A stretch of 64,000 nucleotides of DNA from Chalciporus piperatus (lineage: Eukaryota; Basidiomycota; Agaricomycetes; Boletales; Boletaceae). The stretch covers positions 62,001 to 126,000 of the forward strand of contig JBBPTG010000023.1 of assembly GCA_038093975.1 (NCBI GenBank), read 5' to 3'. Both the position numbers and the translations under genes were made by a program. Below the pieces are notes generated by a model. It was not told where the DNA came from. It was given only the letters and a program-made list of their open reading frames with translations, and did not search any database. Shown here piece by piece: positions 36,024 to 48,321 of this stretch (positions are counted from its first letter, which is position 1; each line of letters begins with the position of its first letter).

Positions 36024-37163
36024 ATGAACGTCCTCTCGCCAAAGATCATTTACGGGACTGCATGGTGAGCCAGTGATTCAAATGAACCTTTTGGCATCAG
36101 TCGTCGATGTTGTAACAGGAAGGGAGAACGTACCGCTCAGCTCGTCGTCAATGCTTTTTTACAGGGATTTCGTGCTGTTGACACGGGTAAGTGCTTGGGT
36201 TTATCTTCTCTCAGGGGCTTCGACTCACACAATGTAACTCTCAGCATGTCAACCCAAACATTACAGGTGGGCGTTCGCCGAGTTCTATTTCGCGGGAAGC
36301 AGTCTCTGAAACCCGGTCCTCGCACGCGTGATCGACAGGGAGGAGCTCATTGGTGAAGCACTGGATATCTTGCAGGGGAAGCATGACATAAAGCGTGAGG
36401 AGATATATATTCAGACAAAGTACGCTCTATTTCATTCAGACTGTCCCAGCAATCCACGTCGCGTGTTGATACGAAACACAGGTTCACGCCGGTTGGGGGC
36501 CAAGACCTCAATAAACCCATCCCTTACGACCGCAGAGCCTCCGTTAAAGATCAAATCGCGACATCTCTCGCCGCATCCCTACGTAACCTCCGCACATCTT
36601 ACATCGATTCCTATCTCCTGCATTCGCCTCTAGGAACTATACAAGCAACTCAGGACGCGTGGCGTGCGCTTATGGCTGCACAGGATGCTGGGACCGTACG
36701 CAAGATCGGCATCAGTAACGTTTACAACACAGGAGTTCTTGCTTCTTTGGACGAATTGAGAAAGGTACAAGTCGTGCAAAATCGTTGGTATGAAGGGAAC
36801 AACTGGGATCCTGAGGTCTGGAAGTACTGCAAGGATAATGGGATTGAGTATCAGTGGGTTTCCTTCTACTCCGGCCCTTCGTTACTGCCAGAGGCTGAGA
36901 TGCTGCACTACAGATCGTTCTGGACCCTTACTGGGTCCCCGAGTTTGTTCGCTCACCCGTCGCTCATTTCTGTCGCTAGCCGACTGGATGTGACGCCTGA
37001 GCAGGTTATCTTCAAGCTTGCCCAGTTGAACAACATCGTTCCATTGACGGGGACGACTAACGAGTTGCACATGCAGCAAGACCTTGCATCCGAACGAATT
37101 ACATTCAGCGAAGATGTAGGAAACGAGATGAGAAACATCATGGAATATATATGGGGAAGATAG
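36024..37163 (+). CDS. Aldo-keto reductase
   Basis: Six exons, 36024-36064, 36119-36186, 36245-36266, 36339-36419, 36482-36853 and 36914-37163, give 277 residues. Family landmarks are the barrel start SPKIIYGTAWKGERTA, FRAVDTACQPKHYREELIGE with the catalytic Asp (and probably the Tyr in KHY), the catalytic Lys in EEIYIQTKFTP, the His in DSYLLHSPLG, the cofactor-side GTVRKIGISNVY and QNRWYEGN, and a late PLTGTTNELHMQQDL. The enzyme would use NADPH to reduce carbonyl substrates; the substrate is unknown. Exon 3 is only 22 nt. The small first exon and its start are less certain than the rest. Confidence 0.87.
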
Positions 37164-37289
37164 AAACCAGCTAACTGTCGGTGATGTATTGGTGACACTG
37201 GAATGCAATGTGTATATTAGTCCATCCACGTATCTTGACATGTCTTGACGTGCTATGCTGAAGTGACCAGGATTGGGATATTGGTTTTG

Positions 37290-38235
37290 CTACGAAGGTT
37301 CTCTCGCCCGACCATGCAACAGTGGATACCTTCGTCGAAGCTCGTCTATTGACCATGCTCGTAGGCTTTCAGAGTCCATTGGCACTTTCGTGACCGCCCG
37401 CTTCTCTTCGAGGAACCTCTGATGCAACTTTTCGACCTGGACCGCGAAGCGAACATCTCGAGCAGTGAGTCCCGGCACTTTGATCGGTTTCGATTCACCA
37501 TCTGTCGGTTGCAAGGCCACATGTGTATGAATTGTCACATAGACGTTGGAGTAATCCACGGTGACCCGCGCATGATGCTAATAGCGATTCTTCAGTCCCT
37601 GAATCTGGAAACAAGCGCCCAATAATCGCACTACTCACGTCTTCTTCGTCTTGAATGTCCGTAAGAGCATCAAAGAACCGGACCGCCGAACGAAAGTCTT
37701 TGAACCCGAAGAGTTTATTCAACGACAACACGTCGGGGTCGCCGGTCGCCTTCCCAACGACGTGGTCCACATGCCAATGGCACGAGAGCAGCGGCCCCAG
37801 GCGTGTCTCTAACTCTTCGTGACGGACGTGGAATGGATGTTTGGCCGTTACGGGAGGGATGTCGGGAAGATCGAGCGCGGGTTCTTGGATTTCCGAGGAT
37901 TCTGTCGTTCTTGGATGAGGTTCGGACTTTGCATGCGTAGTTGACAACGTCACTCTGCGAAGCACGACTTACTTTTCGAACGTGCGATCTGGAATCATAG
38001 GTCATTAGTCACTGGTCAGTAGCGACGCTCGAAATGAAATAGACGAACGCACCACATCATCCAGCGTTCCTGGTCCCTCGCACCGAAATTCGTTCATGGC
38101 GAATGGAGATGCGTTGGCTTGAGTGTTCTGCGGCGACTGAAATAGCGTTGATCTCGTGCCATGGTGAAGAAACCGGGGGGTTCCTTGGGTGAGCCAAAGA
38201 GAGCGCTGACTGGCGCTAGCTATGATTCTGAGCAT
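37290..38235 (-). CDS. Pterin-4a-carbinolamine dehydratase-like protein with mitochondrial presequence
   Basis: Exons on the minus strand are 38049-38235, 37973-37988, 37639-37909 and 37290-37577; 253 residues. The N-terminus (MLRIIASASQRSLWL, basic and without acids) looks like a mitochondrial presequence. The C-terminal half carries the PCD/DCoH pattern: LNKLFGFKDFRSAVRFFDAL, DHHARVTVDYSNVYVTIHTH, then GLTARDVRFAVQVEKL. The usual HHP is HHA here, though both histidines and the later His and Asp are kept. Family activity is dehydration of 4a-hydroxy-tetrahydropterin. Exon 2 is only 16 nt, and the intron before exon 3 ends in AAG. Confidence 0.75.
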
Positions 38236-38660
38236 CTGACTTGTCAAAGTCGTGCCTAATGCAAGAGAATATATTCCGATGTCCGCTCAGCGTCTTGTGT
38301 GGGTGCATGTAGGCGTCGGTCATTGCCGTGGAGGTTCGCCAACAAAATATTTTCTGACTCTAGTAACTGGCATCTCATTGCAACCATTGGTTTGCATATG
38401 ATATCGAGCGACAGAACACGAGCAGGAGCAAGTTGATTGTGACAACATGTACAGCGTAGTAGTAGCAAAGGCTGTTGAAAAGAGAGAGAGTAACGGCACA
38501 AATATAGTAGTTTTGTGCTGCCAAAAGGACAAATGTTTGACTTACACGACCGACGTGCGCTCACCCGTAGAGCGTGCACGAAGCCTTTGATAAACACCAA
38601 AATTAGGAGAGGCAAAGTTGAAGAACATCAAAGGTGGGAGAGAGAAGCATAACGGCAAAC
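38236..38660. other. Intergenic, PCD-like gene upstream region
   Basis: About 425 bases between two minus-strand genes: the 3' UTR of the PWWP gene and the promoter of the PCD-like gene. Nothing else is recognised. Confidence 0.4.
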
Positions 38661-40059
38661 TCATGCCTCTGACATCGTCAAATCTCCAGCGTTCTGGGCA
38701 GGGGACAATGGCGGCTTGACCTCAGTGGCTTCTGGAGCATCTCCTGATGCGCCGTTCGTGATGGCTTCCCCGACGTTATCACTTGTCTTATTGGCACCCA
38801 GTATGGCGTGCCACTTGTCGACCAGAGCTTTAGCTCGTGCGCGGAACTTGAATTCCTCGTCGCGAGGCACCCTCTTGAGGTCAAGGGCCGCAATGTGTCG
38901 CATGACTTTGCCGATTTTAGAAAACTATGCGCAAAATCGAGATCAACGACGAGAAATTTCACGAATTAAGGCGCAACACGTACGGAAAGGAAGTTGATGA
39001 GGTTTGGATGCTCGTATTGTTCAACAGTCGTGAATAATTGATCGAGGGCGGGCATTTCCTGCCAAAATTGCATCAGTGGCGGCGGTCTGGGACACAGGAA
39101 CGACCCACCTCCTCCGATGGAAGGCCCTTGCTGCCCAATAATGCCTTCTGTAGTCTGTGCCGCCACTCTCGAACCTTACGCGCCTCTGGATCTGCCTCGA
39201 GATTAGCTGGTGGGAAATGATAGTCAGTAAATGCGATATTGTCAGCGTAGAACGACGTACCATCGACATCCTCCTCCTTTTCCCGTTTCACCTTCTTTGA
39301 GGGAGGTGGAGCGGCCTTAGCGCTCACCCCAGCGTCTTCATCTTCATCTTCACCTTCAGCCTCCTGATCCCCATCGTCCTCAGATTCCACCATTTCTTTA
39401 GACTTGACACCGTTTTTCTTCGGTCTTCCTGCCGGCTTCTTCTCAACCGTCGCCTTTGATTTAGCTTTCGCTTTGGCAGAAGGGACCTCAGCGTCCCGCT
39501 TTCGCTTCTTCTTGGCAGGCTTCTTCGTTTCTTCGTCTGTCTCGAGTTGGTCAACGGGTGCGTTGTCTTCTCGTTCAGCTGCAGCCATCTGCAACGATTC
39601 CTGCTCTTTTTCCCACTTTTCAGGTTCGAGAGCGATTCCATACCCAGCCAGGAGGTCAGCGTTTTTCTTATGTGGCTCGCTGATGTATGCTCGGATCTCA
39701 TGTTCCTTCAATCTTGATATGTCCTTTGATACGAGCCACGCGCTGCACGAAACAAGGTCAGTCGTTTTGAAGAGAAAGGATGAGGATGGGAGCGCACTAG
39801 TCTCCTGCGGGGAAAAACCGAACACAGTTGAATGTCGTCTTCTTGCCGCCGGGGCGCTCCTTGGTGACAGCAGCTGGGACTTTGTCTGGGTTCACGACCT
39901 AGAGAAGCAAAAATGATGAAGGAGGAGCGATAAAAGGGATAAGGAAACGCGACATACCATGCCGGGCCACGGCGGGAAGCCGCGTACTTTGGCTAGAACA
40001 ATATCGCGTTCAGCATAGTTAGTCTCTGGCTCAGTGTTTTTAGGCGCCTTTTTGCTCAT
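38661..40059 (-). CDS. PWWP-domain chromatin protein (LEDGF/Pdp-like)
   Basis: Exons on the minus strand are 39958-40059, 39798-39898, 39261-39742, 39109-39206, 38984-39058 and 38661-38924; 373 residues. The PWWP domain lies at about residues 15-85: ERDIVLAKVRGFPPWPGMV, TTFNCVRFFPAGDYAWL and SRLKEHEIRAY. A Lys/Glu-rich, basic disordered middle (about 130-245) follows. A C-terminal helical bundle (about 255-345: LQKALLGSKGLPSEEEMPAL, FSKIGKVMRHIAALDLKRV) resembles the LEDGF integrase-binding/TFIIS-N fold. PWWP domains read methylated H3 tails, so a transcription-linked chromatin role is inferred. The intron at 39207-39260 is 54 nt, in frame and free of stops. Confidence 0.85.
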
Positions 40060-41301
40060 CACGAGAGGGAGCGAGGACAAACGGAATGTTTGCAATGGAG
40101 GTGCGCGAGAGATAAAGGAAAGGTTGAGGAGCACACCAAGGTTCGGTTCGGCTATTTCCACTTGCAGCCAAACCCCGTTTCGTTTGCCACGCGGGCCCGT
40201 GCGCCCACGTAAGATCAACAAAATAAAAAGAGCGTGATATTGAAAAAATACCATTGCATATGATACATGAGAATAATTCATCGTCAAGATCGCAAGGATG
40301 GCTCGCAGTGGAATTGACCTTTATTATCGCATTCAAAAAACGAGTCGGTTTAGGTCGCGCTCCCTGTTTCCAACATTGGGCCAATTCGGAGTAATTTCTG
40401 TGTAGCGTGGTTTGTTTGGCCATGGATAAGCGTCAATCCGGCAATGGCTGATCGAATCCGCGAACGGGCAAGTCAATACCGACCTGCAGGATGATGGCAA
40501 ACGCTGCACCATCACCGACGAACCATGAGTCAGTGCATCACGACAAAGACCTAGCGCACTTTGTATCTTATCTTGCATAGTGGAATACATGGCACTGCAT
40601 CCGGCGATTGAGTGGGCGCGAGAACCGTGTCCCGGCATTGTGAGCGAGGTTATATTAACGGGCTGGTACATCATTGAGGCGTGCCAGTGCTCGTCGACAT
40701 TACGGGGGAGTGTTGTGCGTTCGAATAGGCAATTCTGAGCAGTGGATCCTGGACTGTCTAGAAATGCGATACCGCAAGAGGTGCAGCGATTGAACGGCTT
40801 GGGCTAGCCAGCCCTGCTAGGTCATCCATTCGGACAAGGTGTGTAATTCGCTGGTTGGACAGATTGTGAGCTGGACGACAAGAGATGAATTGTTCCAAGA
40901 CATCAATGAGGGTCATGGCGGGAGAGTGCAAGGAGTGTTGCTAGCCGGAGTTCTCTGAAATTGGAAAAATAATTCTAATCGAAAACGGGCACTGCGAGCG
41001 CGTTGGAGCTCTGCATCCAAGGACGCGTCGAAAAGTAAACGTGTACTCGGTATACTCGGTCCTTCCTATGGACTCTGGATCCGAATACCTCACGAATCGT
41101 GGTGGAAAATGACTGTTCCAGCCTGGTTCCGATTCAATCTTAAGTCCACCGCAGTGAATGCACTGGCCGTAAGCAAAGTACTTGACCTCCTTAGACAAGT
41201 CCAGTCCGAGACACAGGGACCCGAACATCATAACGGAAGAGCACGAGACCTTTCAAGGACGAACACGCCGTTTCCGTACCACGAGCCGCAAGAAGGACGA
41301 A
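40060..41301. other. Region without a confident gene
   Basis: About 1.2 kb. A minus-strand frame of 96 codons starting at ATG 41231 could be a further exon of the small gene upstream of it, but I could not connect it with consistent phases. The left 300 bases are the PWWP-gene promoter. No repeat or RNA gene is evident. Confidence 0.4.
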
Positions 41302-41555
41302 TTAGGGCCAAGAAGCCTCACGCCGCCTGTCGGAACACATGTGTAACGCACGGTCAGCCATCCAGACGAGAAGCCAAGTGGCACCGGAGATGTATGGGAA
41401 CGAGGCGGGATCACGCAATGGTGTAACGAGTTCTTGCTCGATGAAGCACGAAGTACCTAGTGGCGGAAGAGAAGACGGACACACAATGACATGATCTTAC
41501 CCAAATGTCCCCAAGGCGGCGAATAAAATGGGCGTGTATCAATGTCATGATCCAT
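41302..41555 (-). CDS. Small uncharacterised protein, tentative two-exon gene
   Basis: Exons 41501-41555 and 41302-41456 on the minus strand join in phase across a 44-nt intron (GTAAGA...CACTAG) to give 69 residues. The protein starts MDHDIDTRPFYSPPWGHL and contains a hydrophobic patch ATWLLVWMADRAL. It is divergent from the MMTAG2-like gene with 203 bp between starts. An additional 3' exon (a donor in the last 40 codons with an AAG acceptor near 41262) is possible. No family is recognised, and it may not be a real gene. Confidence 0.3.
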
Positions 41556-41758
41556 CCCGCAAGGTGCAGATCACGTACAGGTACTGCCAAGTCGTGGAAA
41601 GCAGGACGGCGTCTAGATACAGAGATTTCAGATGCGGTACAAGCAAGCAAGCGCTGATCTTCCTCGAGATCGTGGGAATTCAGTCGGAGATGGTCGGAGA
41701 GTGAATGGGACTGGGTAGTGTGAGTAACCACTACGCAGCCTGTGTACGAAGAAACAAC

Positions 41759-42518
41759 ATGTTTGAACCTATTCGTGGAGGAACTCGAGGAGGACAGGCA
41801 GAATTCAAGTGGTCTGACGTTTCTGCAGACAAAGACAGAGAAGTGAGCACAATCATGGCCATCACTCGTGACACACGCTCAAGTGACCAAATTGTAGCAC
41901 TACCTCGGACACAGCATAAATGCACCAACAGGAAGATGGCAGAAGAACAAGGATATCCATTGGTACAAAAGGGATAATACCGCAAGCGAGATAGAACGAG
42001 CAGAGGAAATACGCAAGGTAAAAGAAGCAGAGGCGGAAGCCCTTTCTATCGCACTGTAAGTTCTGTTCGTATCATTTGCAGCCAACATTCATGGTGTTCG
42101 CAGAGGTTTTGGCCCAACTGCAGCAAATGCCACGCAACCTGCGGCTGGTTCATCGACCGGGGCAAGTGCTGTCCCACCAACCGCCGAGGACGACGCGAAA
42201 CGTAAGGAGGAGAAAGAGGAGAGGCGCCGCAGAAAAGCTGAGCGCAAAGAGGAAAAACGCGCGCGGAAGGAGGGCCGTAGAGCGCCCCGAGATGACGCAG
42301 ATGCTCACCGTGATCGATCGCGTTCTCCGAATCAAAGAAGATACGGAAACGAGGAAGAGCGCTACGCACGTCGCAGCCAGTCGCCTACCCGCGACCAGGG
42401 CCGCCGTGATCGATTGAGGGACTACGACGAGACTGAACGGGAGAGGGAACGAACAAGGCAACGGAGAACATGGGACCTGAATGCTGCCAGGGAGAGGCCT
42501 CGCCACAAAGATGCTTAG
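41759..42518 (+). CDS. MMTAG2-like protein (multiple myeloma tumor-associated protein 2 family)
   Basis: Exons are 41759-41842, 41898-42055 and 42104-42518; 218 residues. The N-terminal 85 residues match the conserved family block: RGGTRGGQAEFKWSDV, DKDREHYLGHSINAPTGRWQ, KDIHWYKRDN, and EEIRKVKEAEAEALSIALGF. The rest is a highly charged, Arg/Glu-rich disordered tail with SR-type dipeptides (RDRSRSPNQRR). The molecular function is unknown; the tail composition suggests association with splicing or nuclear RNA. Confidence 0.85.
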
Positions 42519-43661
42519 AAGGCTCCAGTATGTTATGTACTTCAGATCTCTTCGAGCCTTTACCAAGCGGATAGAAAAAAAGACTTTGATACCCCACAGT
42601 CCGGCATTCTGGGACAGCCGAGGTTCTTTGGCGAAGGCCCAAGGGCAATACTGGGGCAATGTGTCTATACTCCCGAGGTACGCATACTAACACCCCATGA
42701 CACGAAATACTCCGAATCTACATATGAAATGCCCTCGCTTTGATGAGGTGGTAAAGCATGGTTTCATGAATAATGTTGCGAGCCACAGGCTTGCTAATTG
42801 ACGTATGCCACTGGTTACGAGGATATGATATTTTCTCTCGACATCATTTTCAACTTGGACGTGCTCTTGAGTGGATTCCACGGCATTTAACCCCGCGATC
42901 CTGAATGACAGCGGTTTTTTTACATTTACCGTCTTCTATCACCCACTCAGAATCGCATTGATCCAATCTGCCAACGCAGAACGTGTGTAGGCTCCGAAGA
43001 TCTGAAGGACGACACTGCTAGGGAAATTCCTCACTAGCCATCCGCGGATCTTCCAGCAAGATTTCGGATGAAGCAAAAGGTTCCGCCTCGTGCATTGAAC
43101 ACCCAGTTGGCATGTTTGCATGAATCGGCACATGTACAGCCTGTTAGCAACGCGCCCCTCAAATCCGCCGCAGCCAAACTTGTGGCCGGCTCCCGCCACA
43201 TGTCTGCGGGTGATTGACGATTGACACAAGTCACCAACTAAAATGGACGAGGATTGGGTTTACGTTTTACCTCGAAATAGTCTAACGATCCAGACGTACG
43301 TCATCGCTATCGCCAAGGCTGACTATATCGATCACAGATGCGCCTCACAAACGCGTTCGCGAGGGTGGCCTGTGGTAGGCGTGCTACACGCTGTTGCCTC
43401 TTTCGCTCGTTCTTACCTTGCTCGCACGTCCGCTAATAGCGTGGTGTTGCAAGGCTCATGAAACAATTTGCGCTGTATCTTCGCAGATAATTCTCTCGGC
43501 AGCATGCATGCGCACTATGCCTGGATGTCATGTCGCTCACCTGTCCTGCACGTCATCTGCCGAGAATAGTTTAACGTCGTCAGGTCTGGGACGCAGAAAT
43601 AGGCCGCACGGCACTCAGTTGTCGATGCTTCATTCCCTCCTCAAAAACCGACCTACCAGTC
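42519..43661. other. Region without a confident gene
   Basis: About 1.1 kb between two plus-strand genes. Frames of 60-100 codons occur but lack domains, good starts or splice logic. It probably holds a 3' UTR and the promoter of the DUF6593 gene. Confidence 0.4.
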
Positions 43662-44412
43662 ATGTCTACCATCTATGGCATGCCCTATCTTCTCGAAGAC
43701 AAGACCGGTAAGCTGACCGGGTCTGATTTCGTCGACATCAACGACCGTCTTCGATTCCGTCTGCGTTGTACGGCCCAGGCACCGACGCACACTGCGTATA
43801 TGATTCACAACGCCACAAACGGACACGATCCGTCGGATCCTCTGATCGCACTCGCGTTCGGACCAGACGACTCACTCGGAACAATCACCATCGGTTCAGG
43901 GGCTCCAATTCAAATGAAACAATACCTTGCCAAACTTTCGTCATTAGGCAGGTTAGCGTCGATCTCATTTTTACGTGTGTGTGCAGCCGTTGATATGAGG
44001 TGTCTGTAGCAGTAAAACTCGAAAATTTCTTGGATCAGACGGCCAGGAATACCGCTGGAGTTGGCGCTCCACAAAGGGTCACGAATGGACGGTGAGTATA
44101 TCCATGAAAGTAATTTGAACTCCCAAAAACTGACGCGATTATACGACGCGTGTTGGTGGTGGTTGGTCATATCGAATGCAGTGCACGAATCAGAGCCAAT
44201 ACCTCGTCGCATTTTATTCGCTAAAAGTGTCTGGCGAACCAGACTATCTCGGTTCGTCAGGATGCATGTTGACTATCGACGAGGCGTATCCTCATCTTGC
44301 AGCTGGTATGTTGACGTCTCTGGTTATCTGATAGTTTGGATCGCTCATCCGCCGAGCAGAGGTGCTTGCCTCGTTGACGATCATGCGACACATCGCAGCG
44401 CACAATTTGTAA
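43662..44412 (+). CDS. DUF6593-type fungal protein
   Basis: Exons are 43662-43951, 44013-44091, 44182-44305 and 44360-44412; 181 residues, phases consistent. The composition is a single beta-rich domain: INDRLRFRLRC near residue 25, KFLGSDGQEYRWSWRSTKGH near 100-120, then YLVAFYSLKVSGEPDYLG and a C-terminal helix EVLASLTIMRHIAA. This order of strands and the closing helix resembles DUF6593, a domain expanded in Agaricomycetes with no known function. The DUF assignment is from pattern memory; the gene model is firm. Confidence 0.72.
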
Positions 44413-46701
44413 ATGCGTCGGGAGTTGTGTTTAGATTTGTGCAAGATTTGTGGCTTTATCGTTCCGATGTATCTTACGCACTCACTTGTAGCATTTCCGT
44501 CATCCTTGTATTTTGTATACGTCGTCCAACCCAAGAACAGAAATCGCATCTAGACTAAAATTCATTCCGGCTATGTTTTTGGGGCAGCCCTGCAATGCAC
44601 CCTGCGCGGAGATAAGCATAACAACAAGACTTCCTGTGGGGTAATGTCGCATGTCGACACAGATTGCAAACAGGTGTTCAAGAACTTGAAGCTCCCACCA
44701 CATCTTATCTTGACAGCAATGTTCCTCACAGATCCGTAATTGGCTTACCGGGGTTCACAATCCTTGGTATTCACAGGCTGGCCAACTTTATCGCACGAGG
44801 CTAGCCCCTGCCTTCCTGTGTTAGACCCGCCATTGAATTGGTTACCTTTGTTGGCAGCCGCAATTCTCTCATCCATCACGGAGCATGCGTTTAGCGCCCG
44901 ATGCTGATTTTGGATGGTATGGCGCGCTCTGGACGTTCTGGCACTGGAATCATGCGATCAAGCTGCGCTGCCAACCAGTCGGGATGCTTCACGTCGACGG
45001 TTCTCTTTCCATCGGTGGAGCATCAAGGGCCCATGTAACGTGGGGAAACCGTGTTGATGGGATGTGTGTCTCTCCCCCGGTTGCTCAGCCAACTGAGAAC
45101 TCTCAGTGTCGATGAAATAGAGCGGGGAGTCACCTGGAATGAATCTCCCTTGGACGTACGCGTGAAGACCTCTCAACAGGCCCTACGTCGTTGATTAGGG
45201 TATATGTGATGGAGATCGTACACGTGATCGATATCATTGTTAATTTTGATGATTATGCTGACCCTTGCCCGCTCCACACGATGCATATGGGGACGTGTGC
45301 TCCCGAGTGATCGCACAGGTTCAAATGGCTGGCATATACATTGGCTGCTACACACTACTCAAAAGTACCGACAGAGAAAAAAGAACGTGATTTTCCATCT
45401 CTTTCTTGCCTTCCTGTCCGATCATTGATGGTCGTGAATCGACCGCGTATCCTGGCCAATCAGGTCCGCAACTGACCGGGAACACCACGACGATGGGAAG
45501 GAATCACAGACCCGATGCCGATGCCCGGTCGTGGACCTCGTCAAGGATGCACGCACGCACGTCTTCATGTCTTCGCTGGATGGATGAACGATTCAAACCT
45601 TACACGCCCTGAGTTGGTTACCATTTCGATGACAAGTTCTCATAAGTTCCAACGCAACAATCCCATTTCAATTCCCTCCTCCCGCGTCTTCCCCCCTTGC
45701 ACCCTTCTCACTTCTCCCAATATTCCGCCTACTTCTTTTTTTTTCCTTCCCGCGCGCGCGGGTCCGAAACATGACTAAGTAACATAATCGAATCGCGTCA
45801 ACTGTTGATATAGGTGGTGGGACGATTGATACATATCGCATTCTATCATGATGGAATGTTTGGTTGAAGGGTTCACTCGGCGCACGGTTTGGTTCTCAAA
45901 AGGGGGAAATGACGATCGATGAGGTGTTCCTTTTTTCCCCCCCTTCTTTCCTTGCTCCTTCCAACTTCCTTTCTTCTTGGGTCTTGCCAATATATTCAAC
46001 TCATGACACGTCGCATGTCCGATTGTTGCTGAATCTGGCGACTACTGCGCCTGACGGCATCGCGGCAAAAACCCAGCTGAGACAGCTTCGCAGGAACATA
46101 TGGATGGCATGTCAGTAGATATATGATATCAGATACCACTCATCATGGTGTGGCAGACATCGTGACGCTCACAGCCTTTTCCTCGACCTTGCTTATCAAG
46201 CTCGTTTGTTCTTTCCAAAAGGTCCATGCCGAGGAAGTGAGACAACCCGAAATCAAGGGGAAAGGAACCAAATGAGGACACGCTAGCACACGCAAGGTTT
46301 CTCCAAAAGTCATCTGAGTTTAGAGTTGGGAGCTGGTGCAACCTTGCATCTGAGTTAGTTGTCGAGATTTTGAAATACTTGGAGGGAAATTTCCGTGGTG
46401 GAGGCACCTGACAGTGACATGAGTTCAATATCCCCATGTGGGATCATAAAGCAAGCGTCCCAGTCAACCATTTGAACCAATGATGACATTCACGGCTCGG
46501 GCCGGGGGCACTACAGTGGAGGATAACAGTTGAGGAAAGAACCTTTACAATAGCCAGATCCGGTAGGGCGAGATGATAAAGTTGTGAAGACAATACCTCG
46601 TGGAGATAACAGGAAGATATCGAAAATGATGGCAGAATGCTGCTGTAGTATGTATTGGTAAGGTCCGAAAATGAGTGTGACAGAAGGAGAGGAGAAAACG
46701 A
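44413..46701. other. Gene-poor region
   Basis: About 2.3 kb between convergent genes. There are pyrimidine-rich stretches near 45650-45760 and 45940-45985. Open frames are short and unsupported. I see no tRNA and no intact or relic transposon. Confidence 0.45.
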
Positions 46702-47307
46702 TCAATCGCCCCATGAACGTGCAACAGCGCCAGCATCACGAATTGTGAAATCTTCGGGGCAGGGTGGAGTTGAAGGGTCGACAGGAACCTTAGGTGAAAG
46801 GCACACAAGGTTAGTTTCTTCTGGTCACAGGGACGACGGAAAGAAGGAGCTGACATCCGTGGATAAGCGTTCTCCCAAGGTCGATGGAGGGGGATGGGCA
46901 CGCGGCGTGCGTTCTTCGTCGTCACCTGCTGTGTCTGGATATTGACTATCCGAAGCTGCTGGTACGATTTCTGAGCCGGAGAACTGTGCTCTGCCGTTTC
47001 GTTCGTGCGTGTGGGTGGGACGACCACGCCTAGGAGTGACTGGACGGCCTGATTTTACGAGTCTGACGTTGAGGATCGGCGCTGAACGGTGACCAAACGA
47101 GGGGAGGTGCTGAGAAGTCGCGAGGTCCTCGAAATCTGGACGGAACGAAGTGGTCGAAGGAGATTTCTGCAAACGCTGTGGGGAAGGGGATGCAGCCCTA
47201 CTGTCGTATGTACCTCCTGAGACATTCCGGGAGGATCGGGAAGACGAGTGTTCTTGAACGTCCTGGTTGTGCAGGTTGAATGGGAACTGCGCGTTCACAT
47301 TGACCAT
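46702..47307 (-). CDS. Small disordered protein of unknown function
   Basis: Exons 46855-47307 and 46702-46788 on the minus strand give 179 residues. The protein is Ser/Pro/Arg-rich and largely disordered, with a possible basic patch (VKSGRPVTPRRGRPTH). It ends in a short compact motif, PCPEDFTIRDAGAVARSWGD, similar in flavour to the ends of other small Agaricomycete proteins. The 66-nt intron begins GTCAGC, contains AACTAACC and ends CCTAAG, one of several AAG acceptors here. Without splicing the frame would stop after 160 residues. No function is assigned. Confidence 0.55.
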
Positions 47308-48321
47308 TTTCCTGTTGGTAATAATTGGAGGACGGGAACGTGTGGAGGTAGATGGAAACGACGGACCCTTCTTTCGAACGGACTACAGTTCCGAGCCGTT
47401 CTTTGAGTTTCTGCTGATCTATCACACGGGGCTGGGGCCTAAATGGATGGTGAGAAGGGGATATGAGAGGACATGGGTGTGCACTCGCGTTGGGTTGTCA
47501 TCTGAGGTGGGGATGAGAGGCGTGCGTTCATGTGGGATTGTAGGCTGTTAGAGGGTCAGTAGGTTGTCATGCAGAGGAAGGGCAGGTGACTGACAGGTTC
47601 ATGTGGGCGTTGTCTTTGACCACAGCAAGAGGAGAAGAGAATGGAAAACATGAGACGGTGCGAACACGACTTGCGAACCAGTGCGAGGTCAAATTGGAGA
47701 CTGTACCATAAATGGAAATTTGGTACACCATACGATTGGTATAAGAATTGCCGAAGATATTGAAAGTCAATTGAAAATGGTACACGCGCAAGTCACACGG
47801 GAATCGGTATAGTGCTCGTGACTACATGTTCCAGGGATGGAGAGTACGGGCAGGGGGGATGGGGGAAGGAGGGGATCTGAGTGGATTGCAGGTATGTACA
47901 AAGATGGAAAATAGAGTTTGGAAGAGCATGACGACCAGGCACGGGTCCGCGGTGGATGGATTCAGATTGAGCCGGGCCCGAGAAGAGAAGAAGAAGTAGA
48001 GGGCGGTTCTACTCATTGAAAGAGACGAAATACAGCGGAGAAAGAGAGAGAGACGTCCGATTGAGGCGGGGAGAGGGGGGTAAAAAGATATTAGAGACAT
48101 TAGAGATAAATAGGATAAATAGGATATTTTGTATTAAAATTGAATTCCAAGTGTTTTGTTGTGATCATCTTCTGATCTTCGACGTGATTTTTCCCGATTT
48201 GGAAGTGTTTCATAAGCGACGTGGGTTCGTTTCGTCGAGCAATGTCGCGTGGCGGGATCGAAATACATCGCCACATTTACTTCCTCGTTTTCCCATTTGA
48301 CAGATCATCCCCTTCTCTCGC
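47308..48321. promoter_or_regulatory. Divergent upstream region of the Zn2-Cys6 gene
   Basis: About 1 kb between divergent genes, probably containing both promoters. It is purine-rich on the plus strand at 48010-48110. No specific regulatory site is claimed. Confidence 0.4.
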
